64,000 nt of DNA from Acinetobacter calcoaceticus (GTDB lineage: Bacteria > Pseudomonadota > Gammaproteobacteria > Pseudomonadales > Moraxellaceae). How positions within the stretch are numbered: position 1 is the stretch's first letter; every line of letters starts with the position of its first letter. The stretch spans positions 186,001-250,000 of the forward strand of contig NZ_SLVJ01000002.1 in assembly GCF_004345325.1 (NCBI RefSeq), in the 5' to 3' direction. This document shows, piece by piece, positions 1 through 8,406 of this stretch. Made by a program: the position numbers and the translations under genes. Below the pieces are notes generated by a model that was given only the letters and a program-made list of their open reading frames with translations, was not told where the DNA came from and searched no databases.

Positions 1-356
1 CCATCTTTCAACCATTGCCGTCTGAAGTTAAATTGACTCCAACAAATACTCATCCACACGATCACCATGGTAAATGCCGCAACCCCAAGGAGATTTTTAA
101 AGATCACATCCGCTTCGAAATACTCAGATAGCAATCCCGGCAGACCACCAATCATGGTGACTAAAATTGCAATCACGGGTGTGCCGGACTTGGTTAATTT
201 GGAGAAGATCCTTGGCAATTGTTTCTGAATCGACAAGGCCCACATCATTCTTGATGCTGCATACAGGCCTGAGTTGGCGGTAGAGAGCAGTGTGGATTTG
301 AAGGATGGGGCTGAGGCATGTTTGACTGAGCTGACATAACGTATGCTCAAAAATAC
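1..356 (-). pseudogene. C-terminal remnant of an APC-superfamily amino-acid permease, cut by the window edge
   Basis: Reading the minus strand from 356 towards 1 gives an open frame containing NSGLYAASRMMWALS and then hydrophobic segments, typical of the C-terminal half of amino-acid/polyamine permeases of the AAT type (MmuP/AroP-like). A TAG stop lies at 357-359 just before the recognisable part. The first six or more transmembrane helices expected upstream are absent, and the DNA beyond the stop leads into the promoter of the next, oppositely oriented gene. I therefore read it as a 5'-truncated gene remnant. The coding sense from about 310 down to 1 is uninterrupted, so the truncation is probably not old. 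The true C-terminus lies outside the window. Confidence 0.7.
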
Positions 357-438
357 CTAAAGCGCATAAGTCTAATAGAAATAACCGCATTTAACAAAAA
401 ATGCCTGGTACCATTCGAAAAATAATACGTGAAAAAGG

Positions 439-467
439 TTGTTTTTTGAGCATGTTGCGCTTATAAA
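439..467 (+). promoter_or_regulatory. Candidate sigma-70 promoter for the PaiB-like gene
   Basis: A TTGTTT element at 439-444 and a TATAAA element at 462-467 are separated by 17 bases and lie about 30 bases before the start codon at 500. It is a sequence match only. Confidence 0.45.
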
Positions 468-499
468 TGAAATTGCACTTAAGATGAGGCTAGGATTGG

Positions 500-1129
500 A
501 TGTTTTTGCCAGCATGCTTTGAAGAAACAGATCCAGTTGTATTGCAAGATTTGATTCAACACTTTCCTTTAGGGACCTTGATCACACAAGCTGATGGGCT
601 GTTACAAGCCAATCATCTGCCTTTTGAATTTGAAGTCGGTGAAGATGTCCGTTGCTTAAAAGCACATATTGCCAGAGCAAATCCATTGTTAACCCATTTA
701 CACAGTGGGGCAGAGGTCTTGGTGGTGTTTCAAGCAGAACAGGCTTATATCTCACCGAATTGGTATACAGCGAAAGCACAACATCATCGTGAAGTCCCGA
801 CTTGGAATTATCGGGTGGTGCATGTGCGTGGCAAAATTCAATGGATTGAGGATGAGCGATTTTTAAGAGGGCTATTGGCACGATTAACCCGGCAGCATGA
901 ATCGACTCAGGCGATACCTTGGAAAATGTCAGATGCACCTGCGGATTATATTGCGGAAAATCTAAAACATATTATGGGTATTGAGATTCAGATTGAAAGC
1001 ATGATTGGGAATTTTAAGCTCAGTCAAAACAAAACCAATGTCGATCGGCATCAAGTGGCGACACAACTAGATCAATTGGGGCATCATCAGATGGCTGAAC
1101 AGGTTCGATTATGTATAGAGCAGGAGTAG
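500..1129 (+). CDS. FMN-binding PaiB-family protein
   Basis: The 209-residue product matches the PaiB family (FMN-binding split-barrel fold, called 'negative transcriptional regulator' after Bacillus PaiB). Visible family features are the N-terminal MFLPACFEE with the following helix, the YISPNWY motif near residue 88 and PTWNYRVVHVRG near residue 105. PaiB homologues bind flavin, and their true cellular role is uncertain in most bacteria. The gene stands alone between the permease remnant and tRNA-Glu. No paiA-type acetyltransferase is next to it. Confidence 0.85.
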   Translation: MFLPACFEETDPVVLQDLIQHFPLGTLITQADGLLQANHLPFEFEVGEDVRCLKAHIARANPLLTHLHSGAEVLVVFQAEQAYISPNWYTAKAQHHREVPTWNYRVVHVRGKIQWIEDERFLRGLLARLTRQHESTQAIPWKMSDAPADYIAENLKHIMGIEIQIESMIGNFKLSQNKTNVDRHQVATQLDQLGHHQMAEQVRLCIEQE

Positions 1130-1221
1130 ATAGACTTGCTTGTTGAAAGGCACATTGCGTGCTTTAACATTTTGCCAGTCGCTTTTTTCAAGTTATCCAA
1201 AGATGATCATGAAAAAAGAGA

Positions 1222-1297
1222 TGGCGACCCTACGGGGAGTCGAACCCCGGTTACCGCCGTGAAAGGGCGATGTCCTAGGCCTCTAGACGATAGGGTC
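1222..1297 (-). tRNA. tRNA-Glu (anticodon TTC)
   Basis: The minus strand folds as a 76-base cloverleaf. The acceptor stem starts GACCCTA and pairs with TAGGGTC, the anticodon loop is CTTTCAC with TTC in the middle, the T arm carries GGTTCGACTCC and CCA is encoded at the 3' end (plus-strand TGG at 1222-1224). Confidence 0.97.
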
Positions 1298-1314
1298 AAG
1301 AAGTAGGTGGAATC

Positions 1315-1974
1315 TTAAGGATCCACCGACAGTGTGTCAAGTAGGTGAGGCGCGAGTTTGTTCAAAATATGACAGAACAGTTCAGCAGTCTTCTGCGTAT
1401 CGTACAGTGCAGAGTGTGCTTCTTTACCATCAAACTCGATACCCGCTTGTATACAAGACTTGGCCAATACGGTTTGTCCGAACATCACCGCACTCAAAGT
1501 CACGGTATCGAACACTGAAAAACTGTGAAATGGGTTCTGATTTTTACTCGCAGTACGCATCACCGCAGCACGTAAAAAACCCAAGTCAAAGTGTGCATTG
1601 TGTCCCACCAGTACCGCATGAGTACAGCCTTGCTGTTTACGCACCTCATTGACTGATTTGAAAATACGTTTTAATGCGCTTTTTTCATCTTCAGCCATGG
1701 CCATCCGCATCGGATTGGACGGATCTATACCGATAAAGTCCAGTGAGCGACGATCGAGATTGGCACCTGGGAACGGGTTGATATGCGCGTGGTAAGCATC
1801 TCCGGGAACAAATTGCCCTTCGGCGCCATAGATGATCGGAATACAGGCAATTTCTAAAAGTGCATCCGTGTCAGCATTAAAACCAGCTGTTTCAACATCA
1901 ACCACGACGGGTAAAAAACCTCGAAACCGTTGTCCGATCTGAGCTTGGATATCGCTTGTCACACTTTTCTCCAT
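1315..1974 (-). CDS. rnt: Ribonuclease T (3'-5' exoribonuclease)
   Basis: RNase T trims the 3' ends of tRNAs and other stable RNAs as a homodimer in the cytoplasm. The 219-residue protein has the DEDDh exonuclease signature: D26 and E28 in VDVETAG, D130 in GHNAHFD, and H187 with D192 in HSALYDT. Its length is close to that of family members. The 5' end overlaps the 3' end of pyrC by 16 bases, so the two genes are probably co-transcribed and translationally coupled. tRNA-Glu, a type of substrate of this enzyme, lies immediately downstream. Confidence 0.95.
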   Translation of the reverse strand: MEKSVTSDIQAQIGQRFRGFLPVVVDVETAGFNADTDALLEIACIPIIYGAEGQFVPGDAYHAHINPFPGANLDRRSLDFIGIDPSNPMRMAMAEDEKSALKRIFKSVNEVRKQQGCTHAVLVGHNAHFDLGFLRAAVMRTASKNQNPFHSFSVFDTVTLSAVMFGQTVLAKSCIQAGIEFDGKEAHSALYDTQKTAELFCHILNKLAPHLLDTLSVDP

Positions 1975-2993
1975 GGAATGGTTTGGCCTGCATAGAGTGG
2001 AATGATCTGTTCACCATCAAGATAGCTTAAGCTCTCAGGGATGACTTGCGTGTCTTTGACCAAGGTAATGTGATTGGTATTGCGCGGGAGACCATAAAAG
2101 TCTGCACCAAATTGACTAGCAAAACCTTCTAGGCGCTCAATTTTACCGACTTGGTCAAAGGCTTGGGCATACAGTTCGATTGCAGTGGGTGCACTATAAC
2201 ATCCCGCACAACCACAGGCATTCTCTTTGGCATTTTTTGAATGCGGTGCGCTATCTGTTCCAAGAAAGAACTTCGGATTGCCACTGGTTGCAACTTCAAG
2301 CAACGTTTGTTGATGCGTTTGACGCTTTAAGATCGGCAGACAATAGAAGTGCGGTTTAATACCACCGACCAACATGTCATTGCGATTAAACAATAAATGC
2401 TGTGGGGTAATGGTCGCGGCAACATTGCGGTCATGTTCTAAGACAAAGTGCGCAGCTTCACTGGTGGTGATGTGTTCAAGCACCAATTTTAGCTTTGGAA
2501 ATTGTCTTAATAACGGCGCCAAAACCTCATCGAGGTAACGCTTTTCGCGATCAAAAATATCGATATGAGAATGCGTGACTTCACCATGCAATAACAAAGG
2601 CACTTGCTGTTCTTCAAGTTGCTCGATCACGGCATAGACTTTACGAATATCGCTGACGCCATTGTCTGAGTTGGTGGTTGCACCAGCGGGGTAGAGTTTG
2701 ATGGCATCAACAAAGGCAGATGCTTTGATTTTACTGACTTCTTCGGGAGAGGTTTGGTCGGTAAAATACAACACCATACGTGGGTCGAATTGAATATTTT
2801 CAGGCACATGAGCCAAAATACGTTGTCGATAAGCCAGCGCTTCATCAACGGTTTTAACTGGTGGTACCAGATTGGGCATGCAAATCGCGCGGGCAAATTG
2901 CTTGGCTAAATCAGGAACGGTCCGTTGTAAAGCAAGCCCGTCACGTAAATGCGCGTGCCAATCATCTGGCTGAAGCAGAGTAATAGTATCCAA
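1959..2993 (-). CDS. pyrC: Dihydroorotase
   Basis: The enzyme cyclises N-carbamoyl-aspartate to dihydroorotate, the third step of pyrimidine synthesis. The 344-residue size and sequence fit the E. coli-type class II enzyme. The metal ligands expected for the family are visible: H13 and H15 in WHAHLRDG, the carbamylated lysine K99 in [10 protein letters not shown]136 in LLHGEVT, H174 in LEHITT and catalytic D247 in GTDSAPH. It is the first gene of a pair with rnt. CarAB, earlier in the same pathway, is encoded at 44.9-49.3 kb. Confidence 0.97.
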   Translation of the reverse strand: MDTITLLQPDDWHAHLRDGLALQRTVPDLAKQFARAICMPNLVPPVKTVDEALAYRQRILAHVPENIQFDPRMVLYFTDQTSPEEVSKIKASAFVDAIKLYPAGATTNSDNGVSDIRKVYAVIEQLEEQQVPLLLHGEVTHSHIDIFDREKRYLDEVLAPLLRQFPKLKLVLEHITTSEAAHFVLEHDRNVAATITPQHLLFNRNDMLVGGIKPHFYCLPILKRQTHQQTLLEVATSGNPKFFLGTDSAPHSKNAKENACGCAGCYSAPTAIELYAQAFDQVGKIERLEGFASQFGADFYGLPRNTNHITLVKDTQVIPESLSYLDGEQIIPLYAGQTIPWRKV

Positions 2994-3338
2994 GGCGATT
3001 CATACTAAAAATAAAATAGATAATAATCGATTAAGCCATAAAATGGTAACCACGAATGGCGATTGAGAAAAAATTAAGCAATAAAAAGGAGATTACTTAA
3101 CTAATTTGCGTTTTATAACAAGTTTATTGGCAAAAATGTGATTTGTATTAGGCCTATACTTGGTAGCTTAGGGTCAAATATATAAGCGTGAGCTTCGGAA
3201 ATTTAAATTCCATATCTGTATAAAAGACTTAACTTATATGCAATCGCAGTACATCAGGATTGAAGTTCAAAAAAGCTTTTGTCCCTGTGTTTTTTTCTGA
3301 GTCAAACTCAAACCACAGTGTCGACCGTTTTTATAATT
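2994..3338. other. Intergenic region between pyrC and the AraC-type gene
   Basis: AT-rich and without a supportable reading frame. It should contain the pyrC promoter (minus strand). I saw no clear hairpin with a T-run for the AraC-type gene. Confidence 0.5.
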
Positions 3339-4366
3339 TCAACTGAGTACTGACAGTTGTCTCCATTGATTGGGGCTTTTTCCAGTCCAAGATTTAAAAG
3401 CATGATTAAATGAAGTTTGTTCCTTATATGCGAGTAAGGCTGAAATTTCATGAATACTGAGTTCTTGGTTTTCTAAATATTGCGTCGCCAATGCTTTTCG
3501 AATCGTGGTCAATTCTTCAGAAAAGCTAGTGCCTATTTTTTTTAGCCGATATTGTAATAAGCGGGTTGAAATTCCCATCTTGGTCGCAGTGTATTCAATA
3601 TCAGGTCGTTGATCATGTATAGAGGCGACAATACTACGACTGACAAACTCTTTGAAAGTCGTTTCTTCTGGAAATCGACTGAGTAATTCATCTGCATTTT
3701 TTTCTAAAATACGTTTGAGTACTTTATCGTTATTATAAGAAATTTCTAAAGCTAAAGTCGCTTTGCGATATACCACCATATTATGTGGTGCATCAAAAAT
3801 AAAAGGACAACCAAAGTAATTTTCATATATTTTAATATTGTCCGGACGGGGGAGACTCATTTCCATCCGTTCTATACTAAACTTTTGTGGTAAAACCAAA
3901 TTGCTTAAAAAATTATAAAAAATAGATAATCCTACATCATGCGCAAGCATTGTTTCCTTCATATAGAGTCCAATATCGAGATAAGCAGGGTTATCCCAAA
4001 TAGCAATATAATACTGTTCAGTTTCAATACTTTCAAATGGTGTTAAGTCATACCAAATTTTTTGATATTTTTGATAAAGCTCTAAGACCTGACCTACATT
4101 TTCACAAGACATACATAAATATGCCAATATGCCAATATGCCAATATCATCAGGCGTACTGAGTCTACCTAACTCAATTCCTAATCCTGGTTTCTGGTACG
4201 CTTTGTCAAGGTAATTCAGTATGCGAAACCATTCCTTCATCGGTATACGTTCATCAACATCATATTTGCTTTCAATAGGACTTTTAATATTATTTAGGGA
4301 GCAAAAAGTATTTACCATATTGGCTAAGCTACTTGCTACGCCTCGGGTATAAATGAAGGATCTCAT
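3339..4366 (-). pseudogene. AraC-family transcriptional regulator, frameshifted by an 8-bp tandem repeat
   Basis: Two overlapping minus-strand frames together make one AraC-type regulator of about 340 residues. The N-terminal frame (4366 down to about 4094) carries the start of the arabinose-binding-like sensor domain (MRSFIYTRGVASS, DERIPMKEW, GIELGRLSTPDDIGILAY) and then runs out of frame. The second frame (4127 down to 3339) continues with LCMSCENVGQVLELYQKYQ and ends with the helix-turn-helix domain (TATKMGISTRLLQYRLKKIG, SIHEISALLAYKEQTSFNHAFKSWTGKSPNQWR). The break lies exactly in three copies of ATGCCAAT at 4121-4144. With two copies the reading DDIGILAY-LCMSCENV is restored. The second frame could be started at a TTG, but it would lack part of the sensor domain. 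The effector and target genes are unknown. Confidence 0.85.
4121..4144. repeat. Three perfect tandem copies of the 8-mer ATGCCAAT inside the AraC-family gene
   Basis: Copies occupy 4121-4128, 4129-4136 and 4137-4144 and are followed by a partial AT. Eight is not a multiple of three, so each gain or loss of a unit switches the reading frame. Two copies give the intact protein and three give a stop soon after. Confidence 0.95.
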
Positions 4367-5095
4367 GAAATCTATCCAGAATATAACTGGGTGTATATTA
4401 TTTCAAAACCATAAATTAAAAAAGCAGCCTCAGCATTAAATATAATATAAGTTATATTTAATTGGGTTAAATTTTAGATCTTGATCTTGAGTTGTTCAAT
4501 ATAATTATTTGAAAAATAATATTAATTTAGTGAAATTATTGTTAAATGTTTTTAATTGTTAATTTTAAATATTACAAAAAAGTTAAAATTATTTATATTG
4601 GTTGATATAGCGGGATTTTGTTTGATTGTTCACGTATTTGCGCCCATAGACATTTGATTAATATACATCATTAAATATTAAACTAACGCTGAAAAACTTA
4701 TAAATATTAAATATTTAATTATATTTTATTTGATTAATATTTTTTATAAATTAAATAATTTTTTGTTATATATCCTTGTGAATATTAATTCAGAGTTTAA
4801 TGGTTGGTTTAAAAAATCCTGAGTGAATTGGTATGTTTAACGCGATGAGTGAAAAAGATTTAAATTATATTTTGTTTTTATAATGCACTGATATGAGTTC
4901 TTAAAATACATTCGTACATTATTAAATATATTTGATGAATATTAGAATGATAGTTATACCTATACGTTTGTATATTTAATCACTGTAAAATGATATTATG
5001 TTGTGTACATCACATATTTAAAAAGTGGGGCAAATGAATTAGACCTGTTTTGCACGGTAATGATGCTATTTACAGGGTTAATGCCTTGTTGGTAG
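4367..5095. other. Very AT-rich gene-free stretch beside tRNA-Arg
   Basis: About 730 bases of strongly AT-rich sequence with many TTAAT/ATATT runs and no convincing reading frame on either strand. Part of it must serve as promoter region for the AraC-family gene. I found no IS ends, att-like repeat of the tRNA 3' end or RNA fold that I could support. Confidence 0.5.
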
Positions 5096-5168
5096 TGCGC
5101 TCTGCGGGACTCGAACCCACGTCGGTCGCTTAGGAGGCAACTGCTCTATCCAGTTAAGCTAAGAGCGC
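5096..5168 (-). tRNA. tRNA-Arg (anticodon CCT), 3' CCA not encoded
   Basis: The minus strand folds with acceptor stem GCGCTCT/AGAGCGC, D arm GCTT..GAGC, anticodon stem GTTGC/GCGAC with loop CTCCTAA (anticodon CCT, reads AGG), T stem GTGGG/CCCGC with loop TTCGAGT, and discriminator A. The bases after the discriminator read CTA, not CCA, so CCA must be added after transcription. The tRNA-Glu gene in this window does encode CCA. Confidence 0.93.
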
Positions 5169-5264
5169 ACGATATTGATTAGGCCTAATGTAACGGAAAA
5201 TTGATCAAAAAAAAAGTTATTGATCAACAATAACTTCTTAAAATTCTTGAGCCTAGCTCAGCTG

Positions 5265-6623
5265 TCACTCAACTGCTTTGGGTTTGAGCAATCGATACAT
5301 CAGATAGACTACAGCGATCCAGACAGGAATCAGCATCACTGAGGTTTTCAGGCCTTCTTGCCACATAATGTATAGAATCATGGCAATGAAGATCAGTACT
5401 AGAATATTGCTCAGTGGTGACCACAGCGCAGGGTAACCACGTTGAATATGCTGTGCTTTCATTTGCTTGATAAAGCGTAGATGGGTGAGCGAGATCAATG
5501 CCCAATTCAAAACCAAGCCAGTGACCGCAACATACATCAAATTTTTGAGTGCTTTTTCTGGAACAAAATAATTGAGGAGTACACAACCAAAGATCAGGGT
5601 CGACGAGAAAATGACCGCAGGTATGGGCACGCCTTGACGATTTAGTCGTTTGAAGACTTGAGGTGCATTGCCTTGGATCGCTAAGCTATACAGCATGCGA
5701 CTGTTGCCATACATACCACTGTTATAGACCGAAATGGCTGCAGTCAGTATCACAAAGTTAAGTAAATGAGCTGCCCAAGAGATCCCCAATTGATTGAATA
5801 TCATCACAAAGGGGCTTTGATCCAAACTGCCCAATTGCAATTGGTTCCATGGCACCAAAGATAAAATGATCGCCAAAGACGCTACATAAAACACCAGAAT
5901 CCGCCACACCACTTGATTGATGGCCTTTGGAATATTCTTCGCTGGATTTTCTGCCTCTGCAGCAGTCATTCCAATCAGTTCAATGCCCCCAAAAGCGAAC
6001 AACATAAAGGCCAGCATAAAGAACATGCCACTAAAACCATGTGGAAAAAAGCCATCATGCTGCCAGAGGTTTTGAATGCTTGCGGTTGAATTGGCATCAG
6101 CACTGAATAATAAATACAGTCCGAACAGAATCATCGAAATGACCGCCAACACTTTGATCATGGCTAACCAAAATTCTGATTCACCATAAAAGCGCACATT
6201 GGCCAGGTTAATCACTGTGACGATAGTGAAAAACACCAATACGATGAGCCAAGCAGGGATCATCGGCCACCAATATTGGATAAAGGTTGCAATGGCCGTG
6301 AGCTCAGTCATTGCCACCAAGACATACAAGATCCAATAATTCCATCCTGCCAAGAAGCCAGCAAAAGGCCCCCAATATTTATCGGAAAAATAACTCAATG
6401 AACCTGCAACAGGTTCATGCACAATCATGTCGCCCAATTGACGCATAATTAAATACGCCACAAAACCACAAATGGCATAGCCGAGTATGGTTGCAGGTCC
6501 AGCAGATTGAATTACATGTGCAGAGCCTAAAAATAACCCTGTTCCAATAGCGCCGCCCATTGCAATGAGCTGTATATGACGATTTTTAAGACCACGTTGC
6601 AGTCCAGAATCTTGAGTGCTCAA
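5265..6623 (-). CDS. AroP-like amino-acid permease (APC superfamily, AAT family), copy 1
   Basis: A 452-residue inner-membrane protein with about 12 predicted helices. The N-terminus (RGLKNRHIQLIAMGGAIGTGLFLGSA), the EPVAGS motif, GWNYWILYVLVAMTELTA and AFGGIELIGMTAAEAENP closely resemble E. coli AroP/PheP, proton symporters for aromatic amino acids. The substrate is inferred from family similarity; proline and other neutral amino acids are possible for this group. A closely related paralogue lies 119 bases upstream on the same strand, which suggests a tandem duplication. Confidence 0.85.
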   Translation of the reverse strand: MSTQDSGLQRGLKNRHIQLIAMGGAIGTGLFLGSAHVIQSAGPATILGYAICGFVAYLIMRQLGDMIVHEPVAGSLSYFSDKYWGPFAGFLAGWNYWILYVLVAMTELTAIATFIQYWWPMIPAWLIVLVFFTIVTVINLANVRFYGESEFWLAMIKVLAVISMILFGLYLLFSADANSTASIQNLWQHDGFFPHGFSGMFFMLAFMLFAFGGIELIGMTAAEAENPAKNIPKAINQVVWRILVFYVASLAIILSLVPWNQLQLGSLDQSPFVMIFNQLGISWAAHLLNFVILTAAISVYNSGMYGNSRMLYSLAIQGNAPQVFKRLNRQGVPIPAVIFSSTLIFGCVLLNYFVPEKALKNLMYVAVTGLVLNWALISLTHLRFIKQMKAQHIQRGYPALWSPLSNILVLIFIAMILYIMWQEGLKTSVMLIPVWIAVVYLMYRLLKPKAVE

Positions 6624-6742
6624 ACGGCATATCCCGTAATGTAATGATGTTTCAGTTGTAGAGTGGAATTGAGCAGCAAAGCCTATATTGCTCTAGGCTT
6701 TGCTCAACTCAGGTCTAGCGAAGTTTGGTTTAAACGATGCGT

Positions 6743-8107
6743 TTAAGAGGATTTATTGTTTCGAGATCGCATTAACTTAAACAACAACCACATCAGTGCG
6801 ATCCAGATCGGAATCATGATCACCGATTCTTTAAAGCCCACTTGCCACATGATTCCCAAGATCATCAGGATAAACAGCACCACCACGATATTACTCAACG
6901 GGGAGGCAATGGCTTTAAATGTAGATTGGATACCCAGTTGCTTTTGTTTACGGATAAAGATCCAGTGGGTGATACTGATCATCGCCCAGTTTAATACCAA
7001 TGCAGCTACCGTCACATAGATCAAATGACTGAGTGCTTCTTCAGGAGCAGAGTAGTTTAAAATGACGCAGCCAAAGATAATCGCAGCAGAGAACAACACT
7101 GCATTGATCGGGGTGCCTTGTTTATTCAGCTTACCGAATGCCTTAGGTGCGTTATTTTGCTTGGCCAATCCAAACAACATACGACTGGTCACATACATTG
7201 AGCTGTTATAAACAGATAAGGCCGCAGTCAAAATAATAAAGTTGAGCAAGTGTGCTGCCCAATCAATACCCAATTGGCTAAAGATATAGACAAAGGGGCT
7301 TTTGTCTAAACTGCCCAGTTCCAATTGATTCCACGGAATCAACGATAAAATAATGGTGATCGAGCCAATATAAAACACCAAAATCCGCCACACCACCTGA
7401 TTGATGGCTTTGGGAATATTCTTTTCAGGCTCTTCAACTTCGGCAGCGGTCATACCGATCAGCTCCATACCACCGAAAGCAAACATCAAAAAGGCCATCA
7501 TCCAAAACAGGCCTTCAAAGCCATGTGGGAAGAAGCCACCTTGTGCCCAAAGATGGGTAAAGCTCGCCGTTTCACTGCCACCAGGAGTCAAGATCAAATA
7601 CAGACCAAATAGGATCAAGGCAATAATGGCGATGACTTTAATCAGCGATAGCCAAAATTCAGATTCCCCATAAAACTTCACATTGGCTAGATTTAACAAA
7701 GTAATGCAAATGAAGAAGAATAAACTGGTGCTCCATGCCGGTATATGCGGCCACCAATAATGTATAAACTTGGCCACAGCAGTTAACTCGGTCATCGCGA
7801 CCAAGATAAATAAAATCCAGTAATTCCAACCCGCGAGCATGCCTGGGAATGGTCCCCAGTATTTATTGGCAAAGTGGCTAAAAGATCCAGCGACGGGTTC
7901 ATGTACGATCATTTCACCCAAATGGCGCATGATTAAAAATACGATAAAACCACCGATGGCATAGCCTAAAATAATCGCTGGGCCTGCTTGTTCAATCAGT
8001 TGTCCCGAACCTAAAAATAACCCCGTACCAACTGCACCACCCATGGCGATTAATTGTACGTGGCGATTTTTCAATCCTCTTTTTAATTGTCCTGACTCTT
8101 CGCTCAC
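6743..8107 (-). CDS. AroP-like amino-acid permease (APC superfamily, AAT family), copy 2
   Basis: A 454-residue paralogue of the downstream permease, aligning from RGLKNRHVQLIAMGGAVGTGLFLGS to the last helix. The helix-1 GAVGTG loop, EPVAGSFSHFANKYWG and AFGGMELIGMTAAEVEEPEKNIPKA are AroP-family signatures. The proteins differ in scattered membrane positions, in the periplasmic loop after helix 5 and at the C-terminus, so their substrate ranges may differ. The spacer before copy 1 holds a hairpin (6675-6704) without a T-run, so read-through is possible. Aromatic or related neutral amino-acid uptake is the family-based inference. Confidence 0.85.
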   Translation of the reverse strand: MSEESGQLKRGLKNRHVQLIAMGGAVGTGLFLGSGQLIEQAGPAIILGYAIGGFIVFLIMRHLGEMIVHEPVAGSFSHFANKYWGPFPGMLAGWNYWILFILVAMTELTAVAKFIHYWWPHIPAWSTSLFFFICITLLNLANVKFYGESEFWLSLIKVIAIIALILFGLYLILTPGGSETASFTHLWAQGGFFPHGFEGLFWMMAFLMFAFGGMELIGMTAAEVEEPEKNIPKAINQVVWRILVFYIGSITIILSLIPWNQLELGSLDKSPFVYIFSQLGIDWAAHLLNFIILTAALSVYNSSMYVTSRMLFGLAKQNNAPKAFGKLNKQGTPINAVLFSAAIIFGCVILNYSAPEEALSHLIYVTVAALVLNWAMISITHWIFIRKQKQLGIQSTFKAIASPLSNIVVVLFILMILGIMWQVGFKESVIMIPIWIALMWLLFKLMRSRNNKSS

Positions 8108-8406
8108 TTATACTTGCTCATTATGCAAAAATCACGGCCGATTGTAATAGATTGATCACAGTTCGCATAGAGCAACGGCATGTTGAGCAAGTTTCATTTG
8201 CGAACTTTGTCGCTGATAAATCACATTGGAATGGATATGCGCGATGAAGGATCGGTGCAGATGTCATTTAGCAAAAGTGACCCGAAGGTACAGCATTTTA
8301 TAATCAACTTAAGTATGAGCTTGATATTTTGTGATAAAAAACAGGATATGATGAATAAATTTAGTTTTAGCCAACATCACAACAACAGTAAAGGATTGAG
8401 GTCAAT

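Noticed and set aside
124..390. Minus-strand 88-codon frame near the left end
   Set aside because: It is the wrong frame of the permease remnant. The permease coding sense is in the neighbouring frame and shows recognisable family sequence.
6675..6704. 10-bp hairpin between the two AroP-like genes considered as terminator
   Set aside because: No T-run follows on the coding strand, so I did not list it as a terminator.
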